From: Nectonema munidae | Taxonomy: Eukaryota; Nematomorpha; Nectonematoida; Nectonematidae | Length of the DNA: 64,000 bases | Assembly (NCBI GenBank): GCA_030549495.1 | Contig: JAUIRK010000920.1 | Location: forward strand, 899,426-963,425 | Reading direction: 5' to 3' | Shown: one piece after another, positions 24,463 through 36,375 of the stretch | How positions within the stretch are numbered: the first letter of the stretch is position 1 | Layout of the letters: each line of letters starts with the position of its first letter | Program-made: the position numbers and the translations under genes | The notes under the pieces: model-generated | The model's database searches: none | Told to the model about the DNA's origin: nothing | What the model saw: only the letters and a program-made list of their open reading frames with translations

Positions 24463-24648
24463 ACTAAAAATTGGATTGAAAATTTGAATGGAGTAAAAAG
24501 CGATAGTTCGACTTTCGAGGGCACTAAAGCAGGAAAAGATTTTATAAAGCTAAGAATTGTTTGTGATGTTCCCACACATCCTTATGGATGTCATGGCCCA
24601 GCCGGGAATGCTGACTCCATCATCTACCTGGATTTTCCATTCCAATAA
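24463..24648 (+). other. Unassigned open frame behind a splice-acceptor-like site
   Basis: After ttttttccag the frame stays open for 61 codons and ends at TAA next to an AATAAA. It reads TKNWIENLNGVKSDSS and ends DSIIYLDFPFQ, with a composition (Gly, Cys, Pro, His) less biased than random AT-rich frames. I do not recognise it. It could be a terminal exon or transposon tail. Confidence 0.25.
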
Positions 24649-24689
24649 ATACATAATAAGGGCTTCCTCCTACTGCATAACTATACCTT

Positions 24690-25740
24690 TATAAATATTA
24701 TTTTACAAGAATTCTTTTTCTTCATCCTTTCCCATTTTCTATGGGGTTGATGTTTTTGATTTTTTTCTTCATTCTTGTCTCTCCTAAATATCATTTCTAT
24801 CCAGGTTTTTAGCTATGAAATCCTTTCTTAAACAATCCATCCATCTGAGTTTCGAACATACTCATTTCAGTAACATTTTGTTTGTTTTCTTGTGTCTTTT
24901 TCACTGGCAATGTGTCGGCTGAATACATAATCGCTGGTTTTACTACTTTCCTGTATAATTTGCCTTTTCCTGCAATACCAATTCCTATATCTGAAATGAA
25001 CGATGATTCTTTTTTCCACTTTAGCCACCATGCGTTAATACGTTCTTTTAGTTCATACTGTAAATCGCCATCTTTTGATAAAGTTGATCTCAGATATTAA
25101 CATTTTTCTAGTTCTTTTATTTCTATTCCTTGTAATCTGGTTTTTTCTTTTCCATTTTCATTTAACCTCATGTAATCTGTTCATCTTCAAACTCCTATTT
25201 TCCATCCTTTCCCTCAGCTCTTCAAACTGTTCATCTAATTTCGCCACATATCACTATATCATGCGCAAAAAGCATACACCGTGTTGGCCGATCCTTGATA
25301 TCTTGAGTTGTACCATCCATTATTATATTAACCCGTTAACGCCCAATGCCGACTATAGTCGACTTTACAAAAATAAAATCGTCTGCGTTTATCAAAGCTC
25401 TTTAATACAAATCTTCTGCTTTACATGAGATATCGTCTGATTATTCTGATCGTTAACGAGTTAAATAAAAAAAGGGCTGAGTTTAATTTTTCCACTTTTT
25501 CTCGATGTATTTCTATCATTTGCCTCATGGCAAAAATGGCATCAACTCTTCCTTTTCCTGATTCAAAACCAAACATTCCTCAACCTTGCTTTAAATATTT
25601 TTTCCCAAATCTTTATTGTGTGACTCAACAGTTTAAACATTCGCTTTACAGACATATGGCAATTTACTCCAGATCAAACTTTGACTTGCTAATGCGAAAA
25701 AATTTTGCCATAGCACTTTTAGTAATTCTATTATGTAAAT
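24690..25740 (-). mobile_element. RTE-type LINE relic interrupted by a piggyBac-type MITE
   Basis: Minus-strand reading. 25,590-25,465 gives KGRVDAIFAMRQMIEIHREK, matching the early RT block of RTE elements (TTDAIFALRQL.EKYRE). After the MITE at 25,460-25,332, 25,320-24,800 gives CMLFAHDIVICGE (the FADD box with H for D), then YLRSTLSKDGDLQYELKERI, then KLYRKVVKPAIMYSADT and a WMDG end. The RT segment between the two parts is missing, and there are several stops. These are standard RTE/BovB-like landmarks. Confidence 0.75.
25332..25460. mobile_element. piggyBac-type MITE, 129 bp
   Basis: Flanked by TTAA at 25328-25331 and 25461-25464, with inverted ends CCCGTTAACG and CGTTAACGAG. The interior carries ATCGTCTGCGTTT and a later TATCGTCTGATTAT. 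Closely related elements occur at 43701-43830 and 43840-43958, and a more distant one at 53856-53963. It is inserted in the RTE LINE. Confidence 0.85.
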
Positions 25741-26134
25741 TTAATTTTAAATATTTACTTTCATAAAAGAAAAAGGAAATCGAATTTCATATTTTAAAAA
25801 TTGAATTATTTATGTTTTTATTCGACTTAATGACTTTCTATAGTTTGTAGTTGAACATTCGGATCCACACACATACATAATAATTCACTCTCTTTTGTTA
25901 AAAAATATAAAAAAAAATTTTTTTTTGACTTCTGAAAATATACTCTCGTAGTGTTTTCAAGTTAAGGACAAAAGCTTTTATTACAGTTTTGATTTGCAAC
26001 GCATAAAAAAAGCAAAAAAGGACACTCGCTTAAAATTAGAAGCAATTATCGCATATTAGTTTAGAGTGTAATTTGCAAGTTTGAATGCAGCATTTCGAAC
26101 ATTTTCTGGTGCTTCGTTTTTTCATGGGTAGGCA

Positions 26135-26560
26135 TTAAAAACAAAATCCTCTGGTGGAAGAAGGTGAAGATGGAGTTGGTTGGGAAAAGCCATAAAAGTT
26201 TAGGAGGGATTTAGTTTTCAAGTTTGTTTGGGCTAGATTAGATCTTGCTCTCATTGATTCTTCCGATAAAAGTAGAGAGAGCCTTTTTATGAAAATTTTC
26301 CTTCCTCCACTTTTTATAGAAGGAAAATCTTGCGGGGAGTTGAACTTGGGTATGATAAAGGAGTTCAGGCAAGCCATGACCAAATAATTGCTGAATATCG
26401 CCATCGGCCACCTTCTAAAAGGCTTGTAGCTTCGATATTGCTTGAGCATCCGGTTGCCAACATCTACTCCACTTTTATGCTTGTTATATTCAATCATTGA
26501 TTAAGGTTTGCCAGCAATAGAAGTTTCTCTACGTGCAAATCCTTTGGGACCACTAGGAGA
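26135..26560 (-). mobile_element. piggyBac transposase C-terminal fragment
   Basis: The minus-strand frame reads MIEYNKHKSGVDVGNRMLKQ, then RRWPMAIFSNYLVMACLNSF, the conserved piggyBac segment with the third catalytic Asp in SGVD, then a linker and STRGFCF. The N-terminal two thirds are absent. The tail is homologous to 23727-23960 in the opposite orientation. Confidence 0.8.
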
Positions 26561-26630
26561 TATAGAAATATTTTTTATATTTTCTGTTTGAGCCCTTCCC
26601 CTTGTACTGGTGAAGGGCTCCCAATTATAA

Positions 26631-26790
26631 GGGATTGTTCACAATTGACGTCAACCAATTTTTAACTAGTTCAACCCTCCTCCCCCCTCTTGTCAACTCT
26701 TACATATTCATCATTCAACAAATTTGCCATTTGTTAACTTTCTGACTCTCACCCTTCCAGTCTTGGTTGACGTAAATTATGAACGACCCC
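26631..26790. mobile_element. MITE with about 28-bp inverted repeats
   Basis: The ends read GGGATTGTTCACAATTGACG at 26631 and, as complement of the right side, GGGGTCGTTCATAATTTACG; both continue TCAACCAA. No coding frame. Target duplication not clear, so the superfamily is open. Confidence 0.65.
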
Positions 26791-27479
26791 TAACTGATAA
26801 CGTCAGAACAGGCTAAATTTTAATTCAGATTTAATAAAGACTGGCTTGATTTGCTAATTTCATCGAAAATGAACGAATCACTTGACTCTTGAACAAAACT
26901 ACTCGAAGATGAAGATTTCATGGAAAAGACCTGAAAACTTGGAATGAGTACTGGAAGCTTTGAGTATGGAAGGAGTGAAACGCGAAGAAAATAGAGCGAG
27001 TAAAGAATGTGGTAAAATATAAAGAAACAAGATCAGTATTATATAGGGTGGAATGGAATATTCGACCAGATAATACTTACAAAGATAAGGGAACAAGCTC
27101 GGTTGTAAGGTAACAAAGATGGCCGCTGAAAGCTTGGATAGAAGAATATGAAATCATGGGTTGAATTGATTTATAAATTATCAAACGTTCGAAGAGTTTC
27201 AAATCATTGAATGGAGCATCAGCAGCAGACCCACAATTTAACCACCATGTGCTGTAAACTAATCTTACAAAAATCACAAACTTTTTCAATTCGAAAAGCA
27301 CGAGTTTTATGCTATATAAAAGCTTAGCGATCTATCTTGATTTATGAAGTGTTCCTGGAGCTCTAAATGAGTTCTAGACTATCAGAATCAAGAAAATACG
27401 AACAAAGGCTCATAAATTCCTTATAATCTTCTCGTCCTGCATGGTTTTCGCAATTCACTATATACAAAGCCTCATTTAT

Positions 27480-28200
27480 TTTTCTTCTTCAGAAAAATCA
27501 CTCAACTCTAAATGAACCAAATCAGCAGTATTTTGGGATAATTCTTTCCAATTTTTCCTGAGTCTTGTGAAAACCATAATTTTAGGAGACCTTGATACTT
27601 CAATCTCAAATCTTCAAAAACGTGCGTAAGTATTACTTCTCCAACATGATGCTAGCATCCTGACCACAAAAGAGTTTTACCTAACTTTTCCTGAACCATG
27701 ACATAAGTTGTGATATAGATCCGGTGTTGCTGGCTGTCGTGTCAAAAACCATATTAAAGATTCCATCTGAACAATTCCATTTAATTAATAAATCATGAAT
27801 AAATTTGCTCATTACTTCTCCTGATTTTCTCTTATTTCCAAGTTGATAGCAAGGAACCTCGAGAATCTTCGCTTCGTTTGAACCTCCTACCGCTACAGTG
27901 AGTCGTTCTTCTTTTTTCTATTGGCTGATGAGAGATGACATCAACTTGGAGTCCCAGTGTAGTGAACACAAAGAGGTGGTTTCCACTCCTGATAAATGGC
28001 GTTCGCAATTTCTTGTCTCACTTTTGTTCTCGTCTTTGTCGTTTGAGAGTATGAAGATCAATTTGTTTAGGTAATCTTGTAAAAATTTTAAAGTCTTCAA
28101 TTCTTGGTAAGGTACTTGCATGCTTTGTTTTGGATAATAAATTTTTTCTCCAAATTTGAGAATTTTATTTACAACAGAACTGGATTTAAATTCAGACATT
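27480..28200 (-). pseudogene. Decayed transposase-like protein with DTTASNTG motif
   Basis: The minus-strand frame 28199-27918 encodes 93 residues, followed after shifts by VAVGGSNEAKILEVPC and then FDTTASNTGSISQLM near 27,740. The FDTTASNTG block is one I associate with an uncharacterised, highly multiplied protein family of arthropod and cnidarian genomes that looks like an RNase H-fold transposase. Later parts are broken by stops. Superfamily not known to me. Confidence 0.5.
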
Positions 28201-28499
28201 TTTATTAGGAAATAACAAATTAAACAAATGTGTGTTTCTAAAAAGTAAAACTTTAATATATAAATAAATTTTTATAAATATTTTAATTACCAAATATCCT
28301 TTTTTAAAAGCTATTTCAATTTAACAAAAGTTGAAGTTTTTATTTGTTTTTTTATTGTTAGTGTTTCATGCAAGGAAAGTGGATTTTAGAGCCTGGGGAA
28401 AGTTTTTTTGTTGAAATTCACATTTTTTTTTATTTTTGTGTTTATTATAAAATTGTTCACTTAAAAAAACGCCAGTGCAGTAAAAATAATAAAAATTTT

Positions 28500-28725
28500 T
28501 TGGCCCTTGATAAATCTTCGAAAGGATCGGGCGAAATCCGAACGCGTCGCATGTGGGAAACGCCCTAACTATTCCTTGTGTTTGTGGCCATAGATCAGAT
28601 AAAGAAAATAAAGTTTTCGGAGAAATTTTTTTATGGCCGGCTGCCCTTCCTGACGCCAACCCTCTCCTTTATCGAGGCTTGGGACCGGCAATGAAATCAG
28701 CACAAAGCCTCATTCACTGGCTGGT
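28500..28725 (+). repeat. GC-rich retroposon-tail-like repeat
   Basis: The stretch 28,630-28,690 reads GGCCGGCTGCCCTTCCTGAC and continues GCTTGGGACCGGCA. This segment is familiar as a conserved tail sequence of dispersed retroposons in many animals. It is far more GC-rich than its flanks. The open frames through it on both strands are shadows of the repeat. Confidence 0.5.
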
Positions 28726-28967
28726 TTATTTTGCAAGAATACATGTTTCAATTACATGAATACAGCTAAATGATCGATAGTTTCCTAACACAAATGCTCC
28801 TAAATTGGGACGCAATCTTTTATGTCCAGTGCTAGCTTGATTTCTAACAGAGTTAGAAAGGCGTATTTAATAAATAATGAAATTTAGGATATTAATATTA
28901 AGAATTATGCTCATAATATTATTACAAATTATGCGTAATACTTAAAGTTTAAATTGGCCCATTAGTA

Positions 28968-31426
28968 TAAGGGTGGACACTGGACATAGGGTTCAATATT
29001 TTGGCAATTTTTCTCGAATAGAGATTTCTCGATAGAAAAAATAATATATCGAGATTTCTTGAGAATTCTCGAACTTTTTTGAAGTTTAACAAATCTAAAA
29101 CCCATCTCGAAAAATACAACTTCAATAATTTAAACTTATTAAAAATTTTCAAAAATTTCAGAAAAATTTATTTATTTTGAAAGTTTAAAAAAATTTCTTA
29201 AAAAAATCAAGCTATTGATACTTTTGTCACTAAGCTTTATTCTAAGCTTAGTGATAAAAATCCCAGCAGAAGAAAATATTCTTTCAGACTCCGTTGATGT
29301 TGGTGGAATACATTTTAAATTATTAAATAAGTTTTCGAGTTGAATTGACATTTTTCCTGTTGCTTCAAACGCTTCTACATCTTTAGAGTAACTAGTATTT
29401 CCATTATTAGTAAACATTTCATTTCTTGGATACATTTTATTTTTATTGTGCTTTCAAGCTTTTCATTCAAACTTTTGTACTTTTTTTCACTTTCCACTTG
29501 AATTTCTTCATTTATATTTATGCTTTCTTTTTTGTTTTCTTTAACAAATTGATCAAAAGTTCACGAACTTGGTGTGGGTCTAAAAGTGTCAAACTTTTGA
29601 TTGATCTTTGATAATAATTTTTGCCAGAATTTAAATATTCTAAAAGACCAATAAGTTCTACGTTTCTTCTGACACTTATTCTGGAAATAAAAGAATCTTT
29701 AAATTTTAAAGACAAAACAGTACTAAGAGAATCTAGCTCCTCAAAGATGAACTCAAACGCAGCTTCAGCTGTCAAAAGATTTGAATCCCTACTACAGATT
29801 CTTTCAGAAGCAATTTTAATCGGTTTCAGAGTATTCATAAGATCATACAAAAACTTGGTTTCAGATTCGGAAACTGAAATGTTTTCTTTTGTCAATTAAG
29901 CTTTTTGCAACACAAGATTTTATTTCAAGAAATCGTTCTATCATTAAAACTATACTGTTCCATCTTCTTTTCGAGTCTAAAACCAATTTTTTTTCTCTAT
30001 TGAATTTAAATATACTTACTTTTAAATTGAAAGATAAACCTAGTCTTAAAATTAAAAGATAAACCTAGTCTTTAATAATTAATTTTTATCAAATTATGCA
30101 CATACGAAACTAAAAGTAAGGGGAGCCAACGATATATTTAAAAAGAATAAATATTTTTTCATTTGAACATTTTTCGATTCTTTGATTATTCGACAAATAT
30201 AATATTTAAAATCGTGCAAATTGCAAAGTATAGGTAATAACTTTTGTAACATCGTATGAGGTAGCAAAATATGAACAGAAAGTTTGATATTTTTTGATTT
30301 TTTAAAGAATATTTTTCGATTCCTTGATTACAGAATTTTATTTTAATTATTTGACAAATATAATATTTAAAATCGTGCAAATTGCAAAGTATAGGTTATA
30401 ACTTTTGTAACATCGTATAAAGTAGCAAAATATGAACAGAAAGTTTTTTTTTTGATTTTTTAAAGAATATTTTTTGATTCTTTGATTACAGAATTTTATT
30501 TTTATTATTTGATAAAATATATTATTTAATATCGTGAAAAAATTAATAACTTATCTAACATCCTCTCCCCGAATGAAGTATATCAAATCTTACACTAGCA
30601 AAATATGAACTGATAAGTTGGAGATGAATTATCGCGGTATACAGGTTGGAGATGAACCATCGAATTATCCCGGTATAATGGATATAGGTAATAGCTTAAT
30701 CGCAGCCATCGTCTACCCGACACGTCAGGTATATTCAAAATCTTACATCTAGCAGAATGTGAACAGACAAGTTGAACATTGTCTTCCTAGTCATTTGTAA
30801 ATGCGCATAAAAGCCATCGTAGTATACAGGTATATTCTTAATTGTATAAACATATCTGAAAAAAACAATATTATGTTATTACAATCTTTTTATATAGTTA
30901 CTTTGATGACATTATCAAGCACTCAGTTTTTACAAACTAAATAGATAAGTCAACTAAAAATTTGAAAATTGTAAAGTTTGGTTAAAAACTTTATTGAGAA
31001 TTTATCTTTGCTTATATAAGATATATTTTATCATGTCTAATTATTTAAATCATTAAGTGCTTTCCTTTATATTCTACTAAAATATTTTAACTTAGTTTTC
31101 TTGTTCTGTATACATTTTTTTAGTTTTCCAGAAATGCAATAAAATAACGTAACTTTGTATGACACCTTAGCATTAAAAAACTGTAACATTAGGCTTTAAG
31201 TTTTAACCTTTAACTCTTATTTTTATAATAAAAAAATCAAACTTTTTAAAAATTATTAATTGTAAAGATATTTAATCTAAAACAAAATCGCAGTATTACT
31301 ATTAAAGCGAGAATTGCTCGAGAAAACTATAGATCTCGTTCTCGAGATTTCTCATTAGATGAAAAATTTAGAGCAAATGCTCGCAATCTAGATTTGGATA
31401 GTTCAAGGTTTCACTGGATATCTTTT
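28968..31426 (-). mobile_element. hAT transposon, decayed, about 2.5 kb
   Basis: Minus-strand transposase pieces: about 29,990-29,890 (LDSKRRWNSIVLMIERFLEI), 29895-29518 (LKPIKIASERICSRDSNLLT), and 29435-29172, the C-terminal dimerisation domain with PPTSTESERIFSSAG and LSDKSINSLIFLRNFF. The N-terminal half is missing and the frame is broken. The right end (31,300-31,426) has repeated CTCGAG-rich subterminal sequence and finishes CTGGATATCTTT. The left end starts near 28,968 with a related motif. The outer 600 bases on the right match, in reverse complement, 63,380-64,000. No intact target duplication is visible. Confidence 0.75.
30165..30600. repeat. Tandem repeat, about 160 bp x 2.7
   Basis: Landmarks recur at about 30,192, 30,353 and 30,511: GACAAATATAATATTTAAAA with ATCGTGCAAATTGCAAAG, then a GTAGCAAAATATGAACAGAA block, then TTTTTGATT runs. 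The third copy is more diverged. The array is inside the hAT element and does not extend past it. Confidence 0.75.
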
Positions 31427-31429
31427 CTT

Positions 31430-33478
31430 TAGAACCAGACGAGTCCAACTACGAAAGTTCTTTTATTTACCTAGAGTCTTTTTTACCGTCTCAATTATCT
31501 TCTTTTTACTTTAGTAAAATCACAATTGATGATATAAATATAGCTGTGAGCAGTTTGAATAACAAGAAATCTTCGGGCCTAGATGAAATAAACTTGAAAT
31601 TACTTATATATATTTTGCCTATCATCCGTAATATTCTTGTTCATATATTCAATTCTTCTATACAACAAGGTATTTTTCCAGACAAACTAAAAATTGCAAA
31701 AGTTCTGCCAATTCTGAAACCTAATAAACAGCCTACCATATTCAGCTCGTATAGACCTATTTCTTTGTTATCAAGCTTTGCTAAAATTTTTGAGAAAGTT
31801 ATTTTTACGAAATTGAGTAACTATCTTAACAAAATAAATTTCTTCTATAAACATCAATTTGGTTTTCGGCCTAATAAATCAACCACGGATGCCCTATCAG
31901 AACTATCATTATCTGTAGCAACAGCTTATGAACAAAAAGCTAAATTGTTATGTTTCTTCTTAGACTTTTCTAAGGCGTTCGATACTGTGAATCACCATAT
32001 CTTACTATATAAAATTAGAAAGTTGGGCATCAGAGGCTGTTTTTATAATTTGATCCAGGACTATTTATCTTTTAGAAAAAATTTTATATTTTTCAATAAT
32101 ATTTTATTCCGACGGCTATTATTCTAAGTCTGGTGTTCCTCAAGGATCAATCTTAGGTCCGCTATTGTTTTTAATTTACATAAATGACATACACAAGTGT
32201 TTAGACAATCATAGCAAACTTATCATGTATGCAGATGATTTAACTCTAATGTTTAATACAAAAAATTCTGATCATCATGCCATTCAAGCTTCACTTAAAA
32301 ACATTACTAATTGGTGTGATTTTAATAAAATAAAAATTAATCATGAGAAAAGTAACTTTATAATATTTTCCAAAAGACCAGTAAACTCTACCCCATTTTT
32401 TTATTTGAATAATGTTAGTATCAAAAGAGTTAGCCGAATAAAATTTCTTGGAGTAACACTAGAAGAAAATTTTTCCTTTTCCACTCATATTAATAATATT
32501 TGCATAAAAATCTCTAGAATTTTAGGTTGCCTGAAAAAATTGCAAACTTACTTACCTACTAATGCACGAAAGACCCTTTATTATTCCCATGTATTTTCAC
32601 ACTTAAGTTATGCAAATCTATTATGGGGCTCTAACAATCAAACGCATCTGGTAAAACTATCAAAGTTAATGAAAAAATTTTACAAATTCATAAACGAAAA
32701 AAGTGATCAGGAAATCAAAATTTTAAATATATATCAAATTAACTCAGTTTCATCCCTCATGTTTTATTATAAACAATATGTAAAACGAGGAGAATATCAC
32801 GGTCTTTTTGTTCCAAATAGTTCAGTTCATGATCATCTAACCAGACAATATAGTAAATTGCACATTCCGAGATTTAATGAAAATTCTAATTTCAGAAACA
32901 TTTACTTTCGGACATTGAATCTTGCTAATAAATTGTTAAACAAACTCAATATTTCCAACAAAAAATTTTTTCGAAAATCCGTGGTAAAACTACTACTAAA
33001 ATAACTTCACTACACTTTTCTTCTCCTTTAAATATATCCAAATATAAAATTTTATATAATAACAATACATTAAATTAAATATTATTTATCATTTTTAGGC
33101 TGTATATACATATTATATATATATATATATATGTAACATATTAAATAATCTCAATATGTAAAAAATATTTTCATTATTGCTGTCTTTTTTTCCCTCTGTT
33201 TTTTTTTTAAATATGTGTAGTATAAACTTTGGAGACCAGTCATCTCGATGGATAGTTTTATCCCTTTGTCTTCTCTCCTCTAAAGTGATCTTCAGTGAAT
33301 TGAATATATATAACCTTCAAACTCTTCATTGAATAAATTTTTTCGTCATTCTGGTGATGAAAATTTGCAGTTTTCTAAAGATTTATCATTTTTTTTTTCT
33401 CTTATTTAAATGAATGTGTGTATAAATTTATGAAGTCCTTTATTCCTCATGTAATTTTGCTCTTGTGTAAATGAATAA

Positions 33479-33510
<32 letters not shown>
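31430..33510 (+). mobile_element. 5'-truncated LINE with near-complete reverse transcriptase (Jockey/CR1 group)
   Basis: The RT starts before 31,546 (SSLNNKKSSGLDEINLKLL) and runs through ILKPNKQPTIFSSYRPISLL, FGFRPNKSTTDAL and FFLDFSKAFDTVNHHIL (first catalytic Asp). A single frameshift near 32,110 lies just before SGVPQGSILGPLLF. The second frame (to the TAA after 33,001) has MYADDLTLMF, the catalytic ADD box, then IKFLGVTLEENFSFSTHI and the thumb/C-terminal region. The endonuclease is missing, so the copy is 5'-truncated. The tail ends in (ATT)n at 33,481-33,509, with an (AT)n run near 33,115-33,132. It starts where the hAT element ends, so it may have been joined to it at insertion. It is the best preserved coding sequence of any mobile element in the window. 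Confidence 0.85.
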
Positions 33511-34142
33511 GTGCAGCAAGTTGAAGCTGAGAATTTTACTTAAAATCGGAATTAGGAGTTTGTTGCTAAAGATTCTAAATTATGTGAAGGCATCATGACT
33601 TCTCCCAAAATTGTTAAGTTTTTGAACCACCGCCGCCCTGATTTTTACCCATCTTGCTCTATTTTTTAATACATAGCACCTAGAATTAGCCCCTCCCCCC
33701 TCCCCAACCCCACGCTAAAAGACAACATATATGTAGGATATCAAATTAATGTGCTCCCGGTTTATACTTAAAAATTCTTTCTAAATTATAATTTCATAAA
33801 TTTATCTAAAAGTCGATTATTCCTTCAATGTAATATTGAATTTACGGACATATGTATCTTTTCCATAAAAATACTCAGATTAAAAAAAAGATAAATCCAA
33901 ACAAAATACCAGGTCCAGAATATATGAATTTTTGCGAGGATCTAAATCTATTTGATATGCAAGAGGACAAAAATTTCATAAATATTATATTTAATAGAGA
34001 AAATCTAAGTTCATTTGGATTCAGTGCTCCAAAATTACTAAAAACAAATAAGGCATCCTAGTAAGAGTCAACTTTGATGCCTTGAATTTTTAACATAAAG
34101 ATTGTTTCGTATTTAATATTGCATGATTATTATTTATATATA

Positions 34143-34512
34143 CCATTTTTACTTTAAGTTCGTCCTTTTTCACTTTAAGTTCGTCCTTTTTTACTTTAAG
34201 TTCGTCCTTATAAAATTCTTAATTTATATTTGAGCAAAAAATAAAGAACATTTTTTACTGAATATACTAAAATAAATCTTTTGAAAATTATTTCATCATA
34301 TCAGTGCATTCATCAACTTATGATGAAATAATTTCCAAAGATTTATTTTAGTATATTCAGTAAAAAATGACCTTTATTTTTTGCTCAAATATAAATTAAG
34401 AATTAGGAAGAACTTAAAGTGAAAAAGGACGAACTTAAAGTAAAAAAGGACGAACTTAAAGTAAAAAAGGACAAACTTAAAGTGAAAAAGGACAAACTTA
34501 AAGTAAAAATGG
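34143..34512. mobile_element. Fold-back element with arrays of 21-bp repeats in its arms
   Basis: The ends are CCATTTTTACTTTAAG and CTTAAAGTAAAAATGG, flanked by TA on both sides. Each arm starts with tandem copies of ACTTTAAGTTCGTCCTTTTT(T/C), three on the left and five inverted on the right, followed by a long inverted segment (34,200-34,280 against 34,325-34,410) and a short loop around 34,300. The whole could fold into one hairpin. TA flanks suggest mobilisation by a Tc1/mariner-type transposase. No coding frame. Confidence 0.85.
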
Positions 34513-35363
34513 TAAATTATTTGATTTAATTCCCATTAAAAATTGCGATATTATCAGTCAAATAATGAAAACAAAAGGTTTTCAATGTTAAACTGCTAAC
34601 AGTTATTCTTAAATATCATTACAAAGAATTTGGGAACTTTGACACATGATAAAAATTTGGGATAATATTTAAAATATATTGTCTCCATATCCTTTTTTTA
34701 TAAAAAATTATAATTTTATTACATTATAAAAAGAAATAACAAGATAAATAAACAGTTTTAAAATATATGGTGGATATTATCATCATAATATGGGAACAAA
34801 TATGATAAATAAACAGTTTTACAATAAAAGGCACATACGAATTCATTTCATGACAAAATAATAACAAGTGTACATATGAAAATAGGTAAATTGGATAAAA
34901 TATTAGGGTCTTACTGGTTCCGTCGCAAAGGCACCCCAAATCAATTAAAATCAAAGTAACAGTTCTGAACGTATCTTTGAAATGCTACTCACTTTAAAGC
35001 CGCCCGATACACTTTCTCACGCCACTACTTCTGCCCACAATCTAAGTCAAGTTACCCTGCAACATCTCCTCAAGATAACTGTTTATTCAACTCTATTTGT
35101 TTTGTCAAATGAAAGGGAAGAGTTTTGCTGTCGAAACTTTTGCAAACACTGATGTTATTTTTCTTCCATTATATAAGTTTTATGGTTTAAAGGGTGTAGT
35201 TAGGGATGTTTGTTTGATAATATATGTGGTCTATAAACTATAAGCTCCTTCAACGGTTATAAACAACCTATTCGATTAGTTTACCCGTTTTATTGTTTTT
35301 ATGATGATATAGCTCATGTTATTTTGAATCGACTATTTATACTATAGAATTTGATAATAAAAA

Positions 35364-35995
35364 TTGTCTACATTTCATAATGTGAAAATTCTTTTTACTT
35401 GCACATCATTCGAACTAAATGGAAGGAATTATCTTAATCATTGTGTACTCTTGGTTTCAATTGAAAAAGATGTATCGTGCGTGTCAAGGGAGAATGTCGG
35501 TATGATATCTGAAAATATTGCGTATAACAGAGAAACTTGCAATGACATAAATGTTGAAAAATCAGGAATTGAAAAGGAAAATGTTTTGCAAAATAAAAAT
35601 AATGAGGAAAATTTGAATAAAAATGACCCAGCCATATTAACTAATATTTTAGATGAGCATAGATACTCGTGCTTAACGTTAAAGCAAGATCAAAAACAGG
35701 CTTTTATGAAAATTGATGGATTTTTGTCTAAGGAGAATTCGTTTGATTTTATTACTAATACAGTTGCTCCATTAAACGAAGTTCCTACACAAATCAAAGA
35801 AAATGGTTTCTTTCTTGTTAAAAAAATCCAGATTTAGGCAGGAACTGTTTCATTGATGACTGTGGAGCATGGACAAAAAATTCAACGAATAAATTTACAT
35901 ATACACTTTCAGACAATATTTTGATTGACACACACAATCAAAATTTTTGTGGAGAAACGATATATGTGAAAAAGACATTACTCAAAGCTTAAGAG
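35364..35995 (+). other. Unidentified open frame, 157 codons, and its probable continuation
   Basis: An ATG-started frame of 157 codons (35364-35837) is rich in Asn, Glu and Lys. Directly after its stop another frame reads DLGRNCFIDDCGAWTKNSTN and continues to about 35,990, as if the original protein went on. Cys and Trp content in the second part is higher than chance for this DNA. I do not recognise the family; a decayed transposon protein is likely from the context (LINE relics follow directly). Confidence 0.3.
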
Positions 35996-36375
35996 AAATG
36001 AAAGTTACCAAAGAAGAATTTCTTACTTTTCTTCACCATCAGCATTCAATCAAGAGCTTTTTAACGTATTAATTTATGAATATATTGGACAGTTTACAGA
36101 TTACACACCGCATCTAAATTCACAAAATCCTAACATATATATATATATAAGAACAGATAAAAAATTTGCAACTATTGTGAGAAATAAACTAAGTAGTTAT
36201 CAGGGCAACGTTAGAAAAGTCTATACATATTTACCATTAGAATGCTCCACGTAACTCCAAATATATCACAAACATGAAAAGTTCTTTGAAAAAAAGAACA
36301 ACCCAAAAAGCTTTACGAATGTGTTCGATGAAACTCAGTTTTTAATAAATTTAAAATAAGTTATTTTAATTTTTA

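Noticed and set aside
29621-29899. 92-codon plus-strand frame
   Set aside because: Complement of the hAT transposase piece 29895-29518, which has recognisable family motifs on the minus strand.
33113-33132. Regulatory (AT)n tract
   Set aside because: It is a simple microsatellite in the LINE 3' region.
34141-34520. CRISPR array or satellite for the 21-bp repeats
   Set aside because: The units have no unique spacers and are arranged as inverted arms of one element bordered by TA.
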